Source: Shinisaurus crocodilurus (taxonomy: Eukaryota > Chordata > Lepidosauria > Squamata > Shinisauridae). From it: a stretch of DNA of 64,000 bases. Positions 1-11,220 of the stretch are shown piece by piece. The notes beneath the pieces are model-generated. The model searched no databases. It saw only the letters and a list, made by a program, of their open reading frames with translations, and had not been told where the DNA came from. The stretch lies in NCBI GenBank assembly GCA_021292165.1, contig CM037878.1, positions 188,045,118-188,109,117 of the forward strand, in the 5' to 3' direction. Made by a program: the position numbers and the translations under genes. The stretch's first letter is position 1, and every line of letters begins with the position of its first letter.

Positions 1-59
1 TGGCCCCACCCCTTTTCAGGCCAGAAGTCCCACCCTAGCCAGAAGTCCCCCTTCTGGAA

Positions 60-420
60 GTCCTGCCCTAGATGTATGAATCACCTGACAGGGGCCATGT
101 GACCCTTGGGATCATCTGATGGGGGTCAGGTAACCCTTCTATGAACTTGTCATGCCACTGTGGACCAATAGTTTTAGAGCCCTGCCATATGTGGGTTGGA
201 AATGTCCCCACAGGGGTCAGTTCCAAGCCCTCCCTGGATTGGTCCAGCAGGGACATGTGACCCCTCTATAAACTTGTCCCATAACAATGAACCAATAGGA
301 AGAGGTTTTAGAGCCCTAAGATACACAGGGGCCATTTCCAGCTCCTTCCTGGATTGGCCCAGCAGGGACACATGACCCTGTACAGTCACGTCCCACCCCA
401 CAGACCAAAAAATACATCTT
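60..420. repeat. Imperfect tandem repeat, period about 115-125 bp
   Basis: Blocks recur at offsets of roughly 115-125 bases. AACTTGTC occurs at about 146 and 271, each followed by an ACCAATAG motif and TTTTAGAGCCCT. CTGGATTGG...CCAGCAGGGACA occurs at about 235 and 349. The first copies are degraded. The repeated CCAAT motifs could suggest an LTR promoter region, but no LTR ends were found. No coding content is visible. Confidence 0.5.
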
Positions 421-429
421 TCCTCACAA

Positions 430-2450
430 GTCAATCAGAAGCAGGGGCAGTCATATTTGATAGAGACAGCATTTTTCCTTGTCCCAGCACATTTTCTGCA
501 TAGAGAACATGGAGACGCCAAGCACGTCTCCATGTGGAGTAAAGAATAATAATAATAATTGTTGGGGATTGCTAAAAGGGCTGGGAGAGGATATTAAAAG
601 TTATTATCCCGCCCCCTCAGTGTTTTGCGAGTTCAGCAGAGCTTACCCCAACTACAGCGGACAAATGTGGATGTGTGGAGCTGCTGGTTAAAGCAGTAAC
701 AGCAATTGGCATTTACAGTCTGTCCCTTTGTGTGGACAGACTGGGGCTTTTACCTGGTTTCCCCCCCTTTATACTACCAACAAGACAAACAGTCTTTTGG
801 AGGTTAAAAACAGAGTTTACTCACTCAGATCTTGCAGATTGGATACAGGCAGGCTTAAGAAAATATTTACAGCTGTGCAGGAATCATGTGATGTGTTCTG
901 AACTTAGGAAAAGTTCAGAACTGCTTCTCCAGCTACATCTTCAAAACATGCTACTCCTACGAGTTCATGGCTCAGACTGTTTCCCAGGGCAGGAAGAGAA
1001 GGCACTGACACAATGCCCACATCCTGCACCAGGTGAGTCCTGGGTAGCATTCCACAGAGTGTCTGCTCTAGGACGCAGAGACTCTGTGGTCTCAATTACA
1101 TCATGCACCTATGCATGGCTTGAGGTTTTGACTGCACATTCCCAACAATAATAATAACAACAACAACAACAACAGAACGTCTTCTATTTCTAGGAGCCGG
1201 GTGTGAATAGTGTAGGTGCAGAAGAACCTGGAAATCTGGTGAAACTGATGCAGAGATACCATCCCCAATAGCATTGTGGAAGATGGCTTCAATAGGCAAT
1301 GTTCAAATACTGGTGTGTGTGTGTGTGTGTTTGATTATTTCTAAAACCAGTACTAAAGACATGCTGTGCACTTTTTTAAGAAACAAAAAAACATAAAAGT
1401 AGGTTCTTCCTTTAAAAACTGTTCTATTTTTTTTCTTTTCCATTGAACAATCACCGATATCTGTTACTCAGGCAGGGGTCAACAGGGAACTAGAATACAA
1501 TATGTTACAAGGCATGTATTTGATTTAGTGTTGCATGTTTTAAGGGATTTTGTTGTTCTAAAGCAATATGTACTGTTACAGTTTACGTAATCTTTGGGTG
1601 TTTTAAGAGGGTACGGTATTTGATTATTTTTAAAAAGTCCAGAGACATAGATCCTAGGGCTGCAAAATAAAAAAGAAAAAGAAAGTAATGTGCTTTTCTC
1701 TGTTTCCCAGAAACACAGGCTGTTTCCCACCCACTGCTATCAGGCATGTCTAGCAGATTAGCTAATGAAAAAGTAGAGGCCATGCTAAGCAGTTGTTGAT
1801 TCCCTCCCCCGTATTAATGGTGTTTTGTAAGTTTGCTAAACTACAAAGAGAAATGATGGTTGGCTTGAGATATCTTTTAGTTTTAAGGTTTGTTTTTTAA
1901 TTTAGTGGATTTGGAGGATGGGAAGTGGGGTGGGGAACTGCAGTATTTTGTAGAGGCTTTCCTTAATAATTTTTCTCTCTTCACCAATTCAACCTCCAAC
2001 CGTGCAACTATTACCTTGGCTTGAAGATGTTAACCCCAAGCCCTGTTTTTGTTTTCAACAGTACCTCAAATTAAATATCATAAAGACAAACACAGCTGAA
2101 ATATTTCAAATTATTTATTTTAATAATGAAAAGGGGTGGGGCCACCTGCCACTTTTGAAAAAGGGGGCGGGGTTTAGAGTTGACATGAAGTAGCCTTTTT
2201 CACTACTGTCCACTCCTCCTGTCCAATAATCACACAGTCCACCAGCCACTATACTGACATGTCCAAGTGACCATCTGCTCCCCAGTCCGTGAAGACACAG
2301 ACAGGGCTTCTCCACATGAGGCATTTATTGTGCTCTCGTGATACTTCACCTAGGGTAGTTTGCGGTTGCTTTACATGATGTCATCCTACTCCAGGGCCTC
2401 TCCTGTGCTTTCCAAGCATTTGTGTGGCTTGTTTTAGAATGGGTATAGTA
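430..2450. other. Unassigned DNA with a short hairpin and microsatellites
   Basis: No gene is recognised. The stretch holds a perfect hairpin at 507-535, an AAT/AAC run at 1144-1174 and a TG run at 1313-1331. A 158-codon open frame at 675-1151 (plus) resembles no family I know and is probably chance or repeat-derived. The rest is AT-rich single-copy-looking DNA. Confidence 0.5.
507..535. repeat. Perfect 11-bp inverted repeat (hairpin)
   Basis: ACATGGAGACG at 507-517 is exactly complementary to CGTCTCCATGT at 525-535, with a 7-base spacer. It lies in otherwise unassigned sequence, and no flanking element was identified. Confidence 0.7.
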
Positions 2451-3161
2451 GTAGGCGATCACTCGTGACCGAGTCAGATTGTCTTCCAGGATAAAATTAC
2501 AAAAAGAAAATTATAAAAAGAGGAAATTCTAAAGAATTGTGTAGACTCTAGCGATGGGTCCGTAAGTGACTGTGGAGGCCAATTCTAGATCCACACAGCT
2601 TCCCACGGTGAGGACACAAGTTACCAGATGGAAGATGGTCCTGTAAAGGATTCGTTTGACGTGCTTTTCGCTTAGCACGTTTCTCCCTTTCACCTTGCAC
2701 TCGGGCTTCTTCAAAGTCCATGGAACCTTTGTGAAAGGCCAACCTCCAGTTAGATCGTTCATGGGCCAGAGCTTCCCAGTTTTCGATGTTTATATTGCAT
2801 TTTTTTAGATTAGCCTTAAGAACATCTTTAAACCTCTTATATTGACCACTGATATTCCGCTTTCCATCCTTGAGTTGGGAATAAAGTAACTGCTTTGGGA
2901 GACGGCAGTCAGGCATTCGAACAACATGACTGGTCCACTGAAGTTGGTGTTGAAGGCTCATTTTTTCAATGCTAGCAGTCTTTGCTTCTTCCAGTACACT
3001 GACATTTGTTCACCTATCTTCCCAAGTAATTTGCAGGATTTTCCGGAGGCAACGTTGATGAAATCTTTCAAGGAGATGGAAATGACGTTTATAGATAGTC
3101 CATGTTTCACAGGCATACAATAAAGTTGGTAATACAATGGCTTTATAAACCAGCGTTTTGG
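2451..3161 (-). mobile_element. LINE copy 1: 3' end of an APE-type non-LTR retrotransposon (Vingi/Ingi- or RTE-like)
   Basis: This is the 3' part of the LINE that is longest at 23408-26272, in reverse orientation. The translated minus strand matches the region after the reverse transcriptase: MPDCRLPKQLLYSQLKDGKR, then a C-terminal zinc-finger-like segment ending HSHLRTHR and a stop. The second zinc ligand is mutated here (CPHRG instead of CPHCG). The element ends near the CACGAGTGATCGCC motif. It is 5'-truncated just before ...AAACCAGCGTTTTGGT. It is non-functional. Confidence 0.85.
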
Positions 3162-3947
3162 TATAATGAGCTCTTAAAGAGATAGTATGCTTTAAAATGC
3201 TACAATTTGATCGTGTGATTTTGCAATTCCACTATACCACAGCGCCACCTTGTGGCTGTGCAAATGGAACATACAGAAAGGCAGCAAAACATACAGAAAG
3301 GCACATCCGGGGGGGGGGGGATGTGTACAGGAGCCGATCTTAATCCCCCAAAGAATCCAGAAGCTGAAGCCTCAGTAAAGTGGTGGGTTAAAACCCTAAT
3401 GTAGAGAAGCCCACACTGATGCATGCAGAGGGGAACAGGAGGAATTCTGACACAAAAAGAAGGTGACTTTCAGCCTCTTTCTGACACACACACACACACA
3501 CACTATATTATACATCAGAAGGGAAGCACACACTGGCATCTGCCATCACCCATGGGATATAGGGCCACTGGGCAGCTCCATTCCGCTTCCCAGGAATGAC
3601 AGCAAGCCAATGGAGAGACCAAATCTGGCCCATCCATTGGCCAGGGAAGGAGCAGCTGCAGTGAGCTGGCTTCCCCCCTCCCTGCCAGAAAGAACACTCA
3701 GCTTCAACCTCTTGTTTTCCTGGGACTGCAGAAGCAAGGGGGAAGAACGCTCTGTCCCCCTCCATTGGCCAAAGGAACAACGGCCACCAATTGCTATTCA
3801 GTGCAAGAACGCCAGCAAGGGGAGATCAGCCTGGTCTGAACTGGACATAAATGATGCCCGTGTAGAGCTCACGACTTTGTTCTTGTCTTGAAGAGCCAGT
3901 CTCCCTCCTCTAACTTTTCCCTCCACTCCACTTCCCTGGTGCGTTTT

Positions 3948-4063
3948 GTCCTTTTAGTTTGTACACCTGAGGGCAGGGCCTGTCTCTCTTTTTGTGAGCC
4001 ACTTTGGGGGACAATAATTGTCTGAAAAGTGGGATAAGAATGCAGTAAATAAATAAATACAGA
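3948..4063 (+). repeat. Probable 3' tail of an old LINE or SINE
   Basis: The sequence CTGAGGGCAGGGCCTGTCTC followed by GAGCCACTTTGGGGG and an AATAAATAAATA tail resembles 3' ends of old CR1/L2-type LINEs or CORE-SINEs. Only the tail remains, so the family is uncertain. Confidence 0.4.
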
Positions 4064-5017
4064 CTATTTTTTGGTATGAAAAATAAAGAGGAGGCAGGCT
4101 AGCGTTCGCCTATGAGCAACCCTTTAATTTTAGTTTTAAAAGGTGAGTATAAGTATGAGTAAATTATTTCATAACATTAATGATTTACTTTCTGGATCTA
4201 TGTTTTTTTTAAAAAAAAAAATCAATCTGAAACCAGCAATCCTTATTGAAGTTAGTAAGGAAATCTGTTTTAAAGCAGTTAATCATTAGAATTCAGTAAG
4301 TCATGTCTGCTTTCTTGTATAATTGCAAAAGTTAATATATGTGTAGTGGAAAAATACAGTGTGAGCAGAGCCTTAAGTCTCTTTTTCAATGCAAAATTTA
4401 TCACTGATACTTGCTGTGTAATTGCTGTGGGCAGTGCACTACATAACGGAAAGGTCTGGAACATCACCTGAAATATATTGATATAGTTTATGGGCAAGTT
4501 ATTTATGTCTCGCTTAAGGGAAATGTAGCTGATAAAACTATTTCCAGTGCTTGAGTAGGTTAGTGTCCCATTAAGCAGGTTGCCATGGCACTTCGATACA
4601 GAGAGGATGAATTCATTGACATCTTAGAAATGGCCCGTGGCATTTTTGTTAGCGAATTCTTTTGGTGGCACCTGTGGGCCAAGCTATGCAACTTTAGTGA
4701 TGCTGCCAAATTTCATAATTAGTAGCTCATTGGTCGAAGTTTGTCCATAATGCTCACCTTTGTAGCAAGTCCAGATCAATGTACTATCAAAGTCAAAGTC
4801 AGTTTATTACGGTCATAGACCAGCAGGTATTATGAATTTGCTGTTAAGTTCAGAATTGATTGCAAGGTTTAGAGCATGTGAGGTAAGTTGTACAGAGATT
4901 CCACCCCCTAAATTTTCAGTCGTGCTACCACCTAGAAACCCCCCCCCCCAACTTACTTGAGGCAGTCACATTAGCTGCTTTCCTGGTTGTTGTTGCTGCC
5001 ACCACAGCTCTGGCAAC

Positions 5018-5075
5018 GAGGAGGAGGAGGAGGAGGAGGAGGAGGAGGAGGAGGAGGAGGAGGAGGAGGAGGAGG
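5018..5075. repeat. (GGA)n microsatellite
   Basis: About 19 near-perfect GGA units, purine-only on the plus strand, followed by an interrupted GAC/GAT run. Long polypurine tracts of this kind can be length-polymorphic. Confidence 0.95.
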
Positions 5076-5857
5076 ACGATGACGACTCTTTAGGTCCATC
5101 TTCATACCGGTGATCAGCGATGGTTAGTAAACATCACATAATATCACACAGACAGGCCACATGAAAGTAATAAATCAGAAAGTGGCCACATAACGTGATG
5201 ACGAATGACATCATGCCACGTTACATGATTCCATAGCAGAGCTCCCAAGGTGCACCTTGATATTGGGACATGCACAAAAACTCATACACATGGAACGTGA
5301 TTATGTATTAAAGGAGAACTCTTGTCCAAGCTCACATGGATGAATTTGTTACTTTCCAAGTAAATAACAAATGCACTTGGGGTAATTTCGCCTATCACTA
5401 CACAACATGGGAGATCCATGACTGGATCGTCTGACCTTTTAAAAAAGTAGTCTAGCAGAAGGTTCCAATTTTAGTCACAGCAGCGGCACTAGGGGAGGGG
5501 ATGTTTAAGTCCCTTTTTCATTGTTGTTTCCCTAATCCAGATCACTGCTCCAAAGCTGCCCATGCAGGAAAAATAAAAATGTGGGTGTATATTTTTGGGC
5601 AGGCAAATATTCAGAATGTTACATTAAGTGAAGTCAAACACCGCACTCTGAATTATGCTCCAGAATAGAAGACATTAATCCAGAAATCCAAAAAAATCCT
5701 ACCAGCTTGCTTTAAGAGAACATCAATTACTAGATAAGGACCCAGCAAAAACAAAACAGAGAATTGCATAGGTAGGCCACTTTCGGTACAATTTGTCAAA
5801 TGATGCTATTTGAAAAAATTCCCATTCAGATTTAGTGATGGAAGTAGTACAGGAATT

Positions 5858-5994
5858 CAGGGCTAGGCAACCTGGTGCCCTTCAGACGTTTAGGACTATA
5901 ACTCCCATAAGCCTCAGCCAGCAGGAACAATAGTGGGGGACTATGGGAGTTGTGGTCCAAAACATCGGGAGGGCACTAGGTTGCCTACATCTGC
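5858..5994. mobile_element. Palindromic hAT-like MITE (ACAACTCCCAT family)
   Basis: Two inverted arms span the element. AGGCAACCTGGTGCCCTTCA at the left pairs with a right arm ending GGGCACTAGGTTGCC. The internal motif TAACTCCCATAAGCC is mirrored by CTATGGGAGTTGTGG. The ends are CAG...CTG. Related copies are at 46481, 51290 and 55467. No convincing target duplication is visible for this copy. Confidence 0.75.
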
Positions 5995-6057
5995 ACTAAC
6001 ACAACATCATGAAAGTTAAAGAATTTCCAGTCCAGGCAATTATTATCTTCACATAAC

Positions 6058-6345
6058 TGAAGCTGCCTTATACTGCCTTGGTCTATTTAGCTGCCCTTTC
6101 TACTCTGATTGGCAGCGGCTTCTCAGATCTCAAGCAAAGGCCTGTCCCAGTCTTCAGCTTCAACTAAGCTTGCTACCTGGTCCTTATTTCAAGGAACAGC
6201 TCCTTAATTAGTATTAAAACGTAGTATTACTAAATAAGGAACCATTCACTGAAATAAGGGGCAGGTGCCAACCTGAGCTAACCAACTGGAAATATTGGAG
6301 ACTGAACCTGGGACCTTGAACATACAAAGCATGTCTTCATAATTC
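6058..6345 (-). mobile_element. tRNA-derived squamate SINE, interrupted by a small palindromic insert
   Basis: In reverse orientation the tRNA-like head (box-B-like AACCTGGGACCTT, then CAAAGCATG) is at about 6300-6345. The body and the typical 3' piece AAGCTGCCTTATACTG are at about 6065-6150. The two parts are separated by the AT-rich inverted repeat at 6175-6266. The family is the same as the plus-strand copy at 57385-57555. It is non-coding. Confidence 0.65.
6175..6266. mobile_element. 92-bp AT-rich palindromic MITE nested in a SINE
   Basis: ACCTGGTCCTTATTTCA at the left end is inverted as TGAAATAAGGGGCAGGT at the right end. The inner segments CCTTAATTAGTATTA and TAGTATTACTAAATAAGG are also complementary, so most of the element can fold on itself. 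It splits the surrounding SINE. Confidence 0.6.
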
Positions 6346-6487
6346 AGCTTCTCCCACTTACTTTCATTCTTCTTCTTTAGAAAATACACCACCTCAGTGT
6401 CTCAGTTAAAGCTGAGCCAAAATTTCCCAGAAGACATTTTCTGAGAACATTTCTGAGATGTCTCTTTTTTTTCTCATCCCCTTAGAA

Positions 6488-6796
6488 CAGGGACAGGGAA
6501 CCTCAGGGATGGTGTCCCAATCCAGCCCTCCTGGCGTTTCCCATATGGCCAAACCACCATCCCCTGATGCCAGCCACCAATTGTTTGGTGCTTTTGTACA
6601 GGTTTTTTCTTTCTTTCTCCCATTCTAGAAGTTTGAAATGCCTCTCCTAAGGCTTAGTTACCAGCAGTAAACACTTTGTTACAATATGCTGGCTTTTGTA
6701 TTATTATTATTTTTGGCCCACCATTGGACTGTGGTCTCCAAGAGCTTCTCTACAATTGAATTCAGCCCCTGGCTTGAAAGAGATTCCCCACCCCTG
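6488..6796 (-). mobile_element. hAT-like MITE (CAGGGGTGGGGAA family) with near-perfect 8-bp target duplication
   Basis: The 309-bp element begins CAGGGACAGGGAACCTCAGG and ends GATTCCCCACCCCTG. It is flanked by CCTTAGAA (6480-6487) and CCCTAGAA (6797-6804), a 7/8 match of the 8-bp length typical of hAT elements. The same family occurs in plus orientation at 12882, 17948, 32568, 46780 and 61350, and in minus orientation at 34580. No transposase is present. Confidence 0.8.
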
Positions 6797-8022
6797 CCCT
6801 AGAAAAAGAAGGTCACTTCACCCAATTTTCTCTGAATATTCTCATCACTATCTTTGGGCGGTGCCACCATTTTCATCCCACAGTGCCCCCAAATTATGCT
6901 ATGTCCACGGCAATGTGGAGGATGCAAATTGGGGGCCAGGCTGCCAGTACAATTGCTGCCACTCGCAGTAGCAAATGAGGGAGAGGAAGTGGAAGAAGAA
7001 AAGAACTGGTGCCAACAGTGAGCCTGACTCCCAAGAAACTGTTGGAGAATTCCCCCCCCCCCACCTGCCGAGAAATCCAGAGCCCTATAATTTTTCTGCT
7101 CACAACTATGGCAGATAATTTGGAGAGGTGGAGAAGAGTGTCTAGCTTGGAAAGGTAAGATTCTGAAAGTTGAATGCTTAAGACCTTTTTTTTGGAGCAA
7201 ATTTTATTATTAATTTTCTTTCAAATCATCCATTTATCTGATTCTATCATGAGAACCTCTTAATGTGTGATTATCTGACTATGCTATCTGTGACTGAAGG
7301 AGAGAGAGAGAGAGAGGAGAGAGGTGGGGGAGCCAAATTCTCAACACATCATTAAAGCAAACCATTTTCTCTTTGATCAGCAAACCATGGAAACCTGCTG
7401 ACTCTTTTTAGGCATTAAAGCTTTTTTAATTAACTTACTTCTGGCTGTTCTATTATACAAAATTAAGCCACTAAAATGTATGTTAAATGATATCAAGCAT
7501 CTCACTTCAACCCACTGAAAGGCTGAGAAATCCCTGCTCATAGCAGGAACATGGCCCTTGCTTAACTACGTTATGGAGGAGCAGTGTAGCTTAGCCAAAC
7601 AGACAACCATACTCATACGAGTCCCTTCTTCAGTGGGGATAGTAACACTCGTGACGGCAAGTCAAGGTCGCCAGCCTGTGATCTAGATATTCTTTCTGTA
7701 CTTTAAGTGATGGCTGAGCACAATAGCAGCAGCAGACTTCACCCAACAAACACACGTGCACACAGGGCTTGTTTCTAAACAGATACTTTAAAGTAAATAA
7801 CAGTTACATACAATTTCTCAGGTACTATAAGCTTGATGGTTACAGACTTTGTATGTTCAGTTTCTGAAATGTTACTTATTCTGTGAGGAAAGGAAAACAC
7901 ACAGGTCAATCCCTTGCTAAAACCAGCATGCATCAGCTAAGTCAGTTTAGTTATATGTCAGAGAGAGAGAGAATGGAATTTCTAACTTGTTGCTAGGCAA
8001 TGTCCAGCATTCCCTCCCCGAT
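6797..8022. other. Unassigned DNA, possibly part of an old LTR element
   Basis: No gene is recognised. There are AG-rich microsatellites near 7303-7325 and 7961-7972. The AT-rich part around 7780-7950 has the look of LTR sequence, but no LTR termini or primer site were found, so this is a guess. Confidence 0.35.
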
Positions 8023-8491
8023 ACACTTAGGGCCGGTTCGCATGACCCAGGCTGCGGGGGGGGGAGGCACCACGGGGCGATCTGCGGGGTCCGGCGGGGC
8101 ACCGCAGACGACCTGCACCCCCCACGCGTGGGCAGACCCTGGTGGAGCCGGCAGTCCCCGCACCGCAGTGCGGGCCTCCCGGTGCTAGGGGGCGGGCCTC
8201 CGGGATGCCCAGAGGGGCTGTTTGCCCCTACAGGCTGGAGCGGTGGCAGCTCCGGCCACTCTGGACTGCCGCCTCTGTGCAGCCCCCGCGAGACGGCCCC
8301 CCGCTGTTCGCACGGCAGGGTGGTCACGCGCAGTAGGGGCTTAGCCCTCTACCGTCCATGGTCACTTTGCATGCGTCCCATGCGCAGCCGTCCCGCGGGG
8401 GCACCCCCAGTCGGCGTTCACATGACACGGGAACCGCGGGGGACTTCTGCTCCCCCGCGGTTCCCGTGTTGTGCTAACACGCCCTAAGTGT
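8023..8491. mobile_element. GC-rich element with 11-bp terminal inverted repeats
   Basis: ACACTTAGGGC at 8023-8033 is the exact inverse of GCCCTAAGTGT at 8481-8491. Between them lie about 450 bases of very GC- and CpG-rich sequence in AT-rich surroundings. GGTTCGCATGACCC near the left end and GTTCACATGACACGGG near the right are similar in wording. Overlapping open frames of up to 166 codons run in several frames, which is expected for CpG-rich DNA and is not evidence of a gene. A CpG-island promoter is the alternative, but the matched ends favour a transposon. Confidence 0.6.
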
Positions 8492-9390
8492 TTTGCTTCA
8501 CTGAACCCTGCCCCCTGATTTCTCAGAGAAGCTTGATTTCTGCCTTTGCCCTTTAGCTAGACTATTAACAGTCTATCTTAACCCTTTACTGGTCAGTAAA
8601 CCTTTAAAACCCCCCTGTAGAGTTGACATCTTCTTTTTGCATATTCCAGCATTAAGATCCACAGCATGAATGGGAGATGTGGCAATCACACTGTCTCCTG
8701 CCTCCTGCTCATTCCTGGTCATCTGCCTGCTTCCCCCACCTGGAGACTTGCGCCTTGCAGCAGGCAGGGAAAGGGGACCAATGGGCAGGAGAAACTGCAG
8801 CTGCCTCATCTCCTAATTAAGTGAATGATTTAAAGGTACAGAAGGAACCTCAAAATTTCAACCAGGCAACCCTAACAGCAAGTGAGCTTTGATTAGGAAA
8901 CACAGAACTAGTGATTTTTGAGCTCACCTAATATTCAGAAAATCACTTTGAACTTTGAAGCTTGTTCTGGCTCACTCCACTTTCATTTCTGAGCTGTTTT
9001 CCAGCTTGTTTTGTTCAAATGGGAAAAGTGCATATTTCAAATGGGAAAAGCAAATTTCTGTGCAAATTTCTATTTTTCAGAAGTGCACTTTCCCCCATTG
9101 ACTAAAGCATGAAAATGTTTTGTTTTGTTTTTTAACGTGCATTTCAAAGTGATATCTAAGAATACTACACATTTTTCAAATGTGATTGCAAATAAAGGAA
9201 TTCGTGGACATTACTTGGAAAAAAAGTGCTCCTGCTTATGTCTGCATTTGGGGTTGTTGATGGGACATGTTTGCATGATTTGTGGACAGAAATGAAATTC
9301 TAGTAGCCTAATTCCGGGCTACTAGAGCAAAGTGAAATGTTTCAGGATGCTGAATTTTACTTTCTTCATACACAGGCCTCCCAACTCTGT
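8492..9390. other. Unassigned DNA with an AAATGNGCATTT-rich repeat-like stretch
   Basis: No gene is recognised. From about 8900 to 9280 the sequence repeats short words such as AAATGGGAAAAG and TGCATTTCAAA. This texture is shared with 14600-15025, 19861-20157 and 40140-40560, which suggests a dispersed DNA-transposon family that I could not define. Confidence 0.35.
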
Positions 9391-9392
9391 CT

Positions 9393-9640
9393 GGATCTTC
9401 CCTTGTTTAGAGAGTTTGTCCAGCTCCTTTAACATACCAGGCCAGTGCTGGGGCCATTGATGCTTAATCATCTCCACTACAATGCAAGAAAGAACATCCT
9501 TCACGCGGCTTTCTTCCTCTATTTCTTGTAAAACATTTCTTCTAAAATATTCTGGGTACCACTGGATGTGAGCCCCATGATGTCCTTCAGATTGACCTTC
9601 TGAAGCCGATCCATAATGTTCCATTGGAACTTCATCAGCA
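9393..9640 (-). pseudogene. XPO5: Exportin-5-like pseudogene fragment
   Basis: The minus strand translates, across one frame change, into two adjacent segments. The first reads KFQWNIMDRLQKVNLKD...SSGTQNILEE. The second, in another frame, reads SRVKDVLSCIVVEMIK, then HQWPQHWPGMLKELDKLSKQ and ending QTEL. Together they follow the N-terminal HEAT-repeat/importin-beta-like region of exportin-5, the Ran-GTP-dependent karyopherin that exports pre-microRNA hairpins from the nucleus. The match is from memory of the family and needs a search. An indel near 9530 breaks the frame, similarity stops abruptly after QTEL, and only about 80 residues of a protein of roughly 1,200 remain. No introns are seen within the fragment, so a truncated processed copy is likely. 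A relic exon of a gene duplicate is the alternative. Confidence 0.7.
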
Positions 9641-9688
9641 AGGACGGGTCAATCTGTCAGTTCCAGCTTCTTGCGCATTTGAAATTTT

Positions 9689-10163
9689 AAATTCTCAAGT
9701 TCTTTCTCTCCTGAATATGAAGAACTTTGTGAATGTTGGTAAATTTTCTATCAAAAACAGAGTGAAATGGAATTCTCACCTGAATAGAGATTCAAGGGTT
9801 AAGAATAGCACACATACAGACTAACTGTTTTAGTTGTGCAGATATATTAATAAATCAGCATGAGCTTTCATGGGTTACTTACAACCCAGTTCATCAGATG
9901 CTGTAAGTGGAACTGGAGGTCCAGCTATTCCCAGCACAGAGAGGACCATGATGTACCTGCCTACCAGATAGCTGTTAAAGATTAGGAGCCAGTCAGAAAA
10001 AAGAGGTGGCCACCCTAATTAAGCATGGTTGAACACACGGGAATACAAACCTGGACTTATAAGAACAAAGCACTAAAATCTCTGGGCCTTGATGGATGAA
10101 TCTGTCAATTCTGGTTTCTCCTTCATTAAAATATTTCTAATCTCAAATTAAATCTTTCTTTCC
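9689..10163. repeat. Unidentified dispersed repeat R1, copy 1
   Basis: This stretch shares a long ordered string of motifs with 42540-42965 and 48770-49205: GAAGAACTTTGTGAATG, then AATTCTCACC, GGTCCAGCTATTCCCA, ATGATGTACCTGCCT, AGCCAGTCAGAAAA, and GGTTTCTCC. About 100 bases (roughly 9800-9905, with CATGAGCTTTCATGGGTTAC) look like a further insert absent from the other copies. No open frame is present. Confidence 0.6.
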
Positions 10164-10828
10164 CCCTCTTTTTTATTTTCATATTAAGGGTTATGATTAT
10201 TGTGTATGGATTGGATATGTATATGTTTTGTGGTATGTTTTTTCTCTCTTTTCCCCTTCTTTCCCCCCTTTCTTTTGTGTCCCCCCCATTTTTGAGTGTA
10301 TGTATGTAGGGGAGAACAAGTTTATTTTCAGTTTATAGAGACTTGCAAATCCACTTTTTGCTCTTCTGTTTCAACAGCATTCATTTCCCTCATGGGTGAG
10401 ATGGGTGACCTCAATGTGCATCTGGTATTTAAACATTTCATTGCAGAGGAGATGTATGACTTCCCTCTTTGGATGTCACACCCAAAGTGCAATAAGCAGA
10501 TGTGCAAGTCACTGACATGGCCACTTCCAAGGTTTGATCATAGCATTTCCAAGCCACCTTTTAACATTATTTAAGAGTACCATGAACTAGGGCTAGATTC
10601 CAGCTTTAAAAGTAAGGGACACATTCAAAACAGACACATACACACACACACACACACACTTGGATGCACACACTTGGATCTTTTGAGTTACCTTTTTGGA
10701 GGTTGTTCCCACTGCAGCCCCAAACCTTTCTGAGTTCAAAAGCAAGTTTAGGGATTTGATGTGAAAGCAGTTTGAAGAGAAACTGCCGATGACACATGCA
10801 CATAATTTTTCTCTGGGTTTGAAATGCA
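10164..10828. other. Unassigned DNA with a CA microsatellite
   Basis: A pyrimidine-rich block runs from about 10160 to 10290 and a CA run is at 10639-10659. No protein family or RNA gene is recognised. Confidence 0.5.
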
Positions 10829-11031
10829 CAGTGGAGGCTGCTGGCTCCAATGTTAGCGGGGCAGTGTTTCCACTCTGGGTTTTAGTCTGAACTTTAAAGA
10901 ATCTATCCATGGTGCCGAACCCTATCCCCCAAATTGGTTCAGAACCATGGATAGCTCCTTAAAAGTTCAGACTACAGTCGGAGTGGACACACTACCCCAT
11001 GGACACTGGAGCTCTCAGGCAGCCTCCACTG
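10829..11031. mobile_element. hAT-like MITE (CAGTGGAGGCTG family) with perfect 8-bp target duplication
   Basis: The 203-bp element begins CAGTGGAGGCTGCTGG and ends CAGCCTCCACTG. Exact copies of GAAATGCA flank it (10821-10828 and 11032-11039). The arms carry inverted copies of CCATGG and AAAGTTCAGACT-type words, so it is largely self-complementary. Related copies are at 30930 and 50715. It has no coding capacity. Confidence 0.9.
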
Positions 11032-11209
11032 GAAATGCAGCTCCCTTTTTCTGATCCCAGAGAAAGATTATTGGTTTGTTTGTTTTTCCTTAGGAGCCCT
11101 CGGCCTCGGGTTCCCAGTCTGGCAGAGTCAATAGTTCAGAACATTTATTTAGTTAATACGTTTTTATCCCACCCTTCCTCCAGCAAGTTCTGGGTGCTAT
11201 ACATGGGGT

Positions 11210-11220
11210 CGTCGTCGTCG

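Larger units (their letters stand above)
3162..5857. other. Unassigned AT-rich DNA with microsatellites
   Basis: No gene is recognised. Contents are a CA run at 3484-3503, a poly-G run near 3308, a likely LINE/SINE tail at 3948-4063 and a long GGA run at 5018-5075. The 142-codon open frame at 3463-3891 starts in the CA repeat and has no recognisable domain. Confidence 0.5.

Noticed and set aside
675..1151. 158-codon open frame on the plus strand as a gene
   Set aside because: No recognisable domain, no splice or promoter context, and it ends in an AAC/AAT microsatellite. Length alone is not convincing in this region.
560..1300. Possible LTR starting TGTTGGGG
   Set aside because: No matching CA end, target duplication or second LTR was found.
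8000..8487. 166-codon frame as a gene with a CpG-island promoter
   Set aside because: It lies within matched 11-bp inverted ends and has no domain. The frames are a composition effect.
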